Below, one piece after another: positions 5,870 to 7,200 of a DNA stretch of 7,200 bases. Made by a program: the position numbers and the translations under genes. Each line of letters starts with the position of its first letter. The first letter of the stretch is position 1. Source of the stretch: a bacterium. GTDB taxonomy: Bacteria; Desulfobacterota; Anaeroferrophillalia; Anaeroferrophillales; Tharpellaceae. Under the pieces are notes generated by a model. That model had not been told where the DNA came from. It did not search any database and was given only the letters and a program-made list of their open reading frames with translations. The stretch spans positions 1 through 7,200 of the forward strand of contig JAOZKP010000145.1 in assembly GCA_029935295.1 (NCBI GenBank). Direction: 5' to 3'.

Positions 5870-7198
5870 ATGGGTAGACTGCGGGAAAATAGAAATCGTC
5901 AGCGCAAGGTTCGGCAGCAGCAGGCGGCAGGTGAGCGTCTGCAGGCGACTTTTGATATGCTGGCGGGTCGGCAGAATGATCTTTTTGATCAGCGTAACCG
6001 GCGCCGCCGCGAGGATGTTGAGTTTACGCCGAAAATTCTGAGTGTTACCCGTGATCGGGATATCTTTTGCGAATGTGTGCGGCGTGATTTTGCTTACCTT
6101 GAAGCGCAAAAATTTGCGGTCGAAAAAGATTTTATGGCGCGGGTGCTGCCGCAGTCGGTGCATGGCCGGGCGCTTAACGGGCATGGCTGGTTTGCGGATG
6201 CGGTCGGCTGCCCGCTGATCTTTGCCGACGCCACTTTTGATAGGGTCTGTTCGGTGCTGGAAGAGCTGGAACCGCAACTTGGTCACCTTGAGATTCGAGG
6301 ATGGCGCAATCAGCAGATTGCTCGCCTGATAAATCATCTGGAAAAACATTTTACTGACTCTTCTATGGCTTTGGAAGATGAGCAGGGCCCACTTTTCGGA
6401 GTTGATTTTTTTAAAGGGCGCAGGGTCGAAACTGAACCTTTTATTAAAGGTTTGATCCTCGCGGGGCAGATGGATGATCCCGACTGCCGTCAGCGTTCGC
6501 TGGCATTGATGCCGTTTGCTTTTAACGATTATGAACTTGTGTTAGGCTACGGCGGGCAGGAGGTAGTTGCGCCCGAGCGGCTGGAAAAACTCGGTCTTGG
6601 GGATACCGGTTCCCGGGAGTTCAGTCCGGCAGAACGGCAGCAGCTGATTGATCTTGAGGTAATATTTGCGGAGAAAAAAACCTACAGCTATCCTCAGTAT
6701 GACCAAGCTTATTTTCGCAGGTCTCTGGGTGAAGGCGTCTGTGACGATCTCGCGCTCCTTTATATTGGTCGTTGCTACGGTTTCGATGCTCTACTCGGAG
6801 CTTTTTTAAGTGACGCGGTTGATACTTACGATAAATTCCTGCGCCAATGCCGACCCGGCGGGATGGACGGTTATTTGGTTGACCGTCTGCTCTCACTTGC
6901 CTGGCAGCAGCAGGGTGCGGCCCCGGTTACGGAGGAAGAAGTCGCGCGTTTGATAAATTTTGCCGCAAAACGGAATCAGCCGGTAACCCGGCTCAGCTCT
7001 TCGCATCGTCGGCTGGTTCAATATGAGCGCGGAAGTGATCTGCCGACTCTGCTTTTACACTGGGATTTCCTGGCGGGCGAACGGTTGCCGAAAATTCACT
7101 TAGGTTTCAGCCGCGAGCCGGCCGAGCGTTTTTACCAGACCGCTTTTTCACGTTTTCAAGCAGCGAAAATGCCGGTTCCGGCCCCGAAGTTTTATTGA
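5870..7198 (+). CDS. Unrecognised 442-aa soluble protein with a basic, coiled-coil-like N-terminus
   Basis: I do not recognise a family. The frame is open for 442 codons with normal-looking codon use and ends at TGA 7196-7198, so it is very probably a real gene. Residues 1-50 are very rich in Arg and Gln (RLRENRNRQRKVRQQQ, then RNRRRRED near 42-49), suggesting a flexible or helical nucleic-acid- or partner-binding arm. The rest looks globular: no signal peptide or membrane helix, and several Cys (C67-E-C69 and others) that are not spaced as a clear metal site. Distinctive stretches are HGRALNGHGWFADAVGCPLIFADATF (about residues 98-124), AGQMDDPDCRQRSLALMPFAFNDYELVLGYGG (about 197-228) and YGFDALLGAFLSDAV (about 303-317). 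The ribosome binding site is weak: AAAG at 5857-5860 is nine bases away and GAGAG at 5851-5855 is fourteen. An in-frame TAG at 5849-5851 rules out a longer upstream ATG start, though an ATT at 5861 or 5867 cannot be excluded. The promoter-like pair at 5785-5813 suggests it starts its own transcript. No function is proposed. Confidence 0.8.
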   Translation: MGRLRENRNRQRKVRQQQAAGERLQATFDMLAGRQNDLFDQRNRRRREDVEFTPKILSVTRDRDIFCECVRRDFAYLEAQKFAVEKDFMARVLPQSVHGRALNGHGWFADAVGCPLIFADATFDRVCSVLEELEPQLGHLEIRGWRNQQIARLINHLEKHFTDSSMALEDEQGPLFGVDFFKGRRVETEPFIKGLILAGQMDDPDCRQRSLALMPFAFNDYELVLGYGGQEVVAPERLEKLGLGDTGSREFSPAERQQLIDLEVIFAEKKTYSYPQYDQAYFRRSLGEGVCDDLALLYIGRCYGFDALLGAFLSDAVDTYDKFLRQCRPGGMDGYLVDRLLSLAWQQQGAAPVTEEEVARLINFAAKRNQPVTRLSSSHRRLVQYERGSDLPTLLLHWDFLAGERLPKIHLGFSREPAERFYQTAFSRFQAAKMPVPAPKFY

Positions 7199-7200
7199 TT

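Noticed and set aside
5840..6349. 169-codon minus-strand reading frame opposite the 442-residue gene
   Set aside because: It is antisense to a longer, better-supported gene, shows no recognisable motif and has no independent signals.

Overview
The window is an ordinary-looking piece of a Gram-negative bacterial chromosome of moderate GC. It carries five complete protein genes and three non-coding repeat structures. The gene content (non-haem ferritin, DUF255 thioredoxin-like protein, CPA2 antiporter with a PTS EIIA tail, M20D amidohydrolase) and the ACAGAG-rich intergenic repeats would fit a deltaproteobacterial-type (Desulfobacterota) anaerobe. That assignment is an impression from protein style, not proof. 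There is no RNA gene, CRISPR array, transposase or phage gene.

Layout. A bacterial ferritin (47-559, +) is followed by a 169-bp gap that holds a hairpin-forming repeat (copy 1). Next is a DUF255/YyaL-type protein (729-2525, +) that has the family's core motifs but stops about 90-100 residues early. Eight bases after its stop lies a 144-bp imperfect inverted repeat (2533-2676). Its right end touches the Shine-Dalgarno sequence of a GTG-started gene for a CPA2-type cation/proton antiporter fused to a PTS EIIA domain (2689-4374, +). An M20D peptidase/amidohydrolase (4409-5602, -) converges on the antiporter with only 34 bp between them. The 267-bp divergent gap 5603-5869 holds copy 2 of the repeat, in opposite orientation to copy 1, and promoter-like sequences for both flanking genes. 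The last gene (5870-7198, +) encodes a 442-residue soluble protein that I do not recognise; it ends two bases before the window does.

How the genes fit together. They do not form an obvious pathway. Each appears to be a separate housekeeping or accessory unit: iron storage, a thioredoxin-fold protein of unclear role, ion homeostasis possibly under PTS phosphorylation control, amino-acid conjugate hydrolysis, and an orphan. The points most worth a second look are the inverted pair of dispersed repeats about 5 kb apart, the inverted repeat beside the shortened DUF255 gene, the antiporter-EIIA fusion, and the unrecognised 442-residue protein. I found no convincing new multi-gene system.
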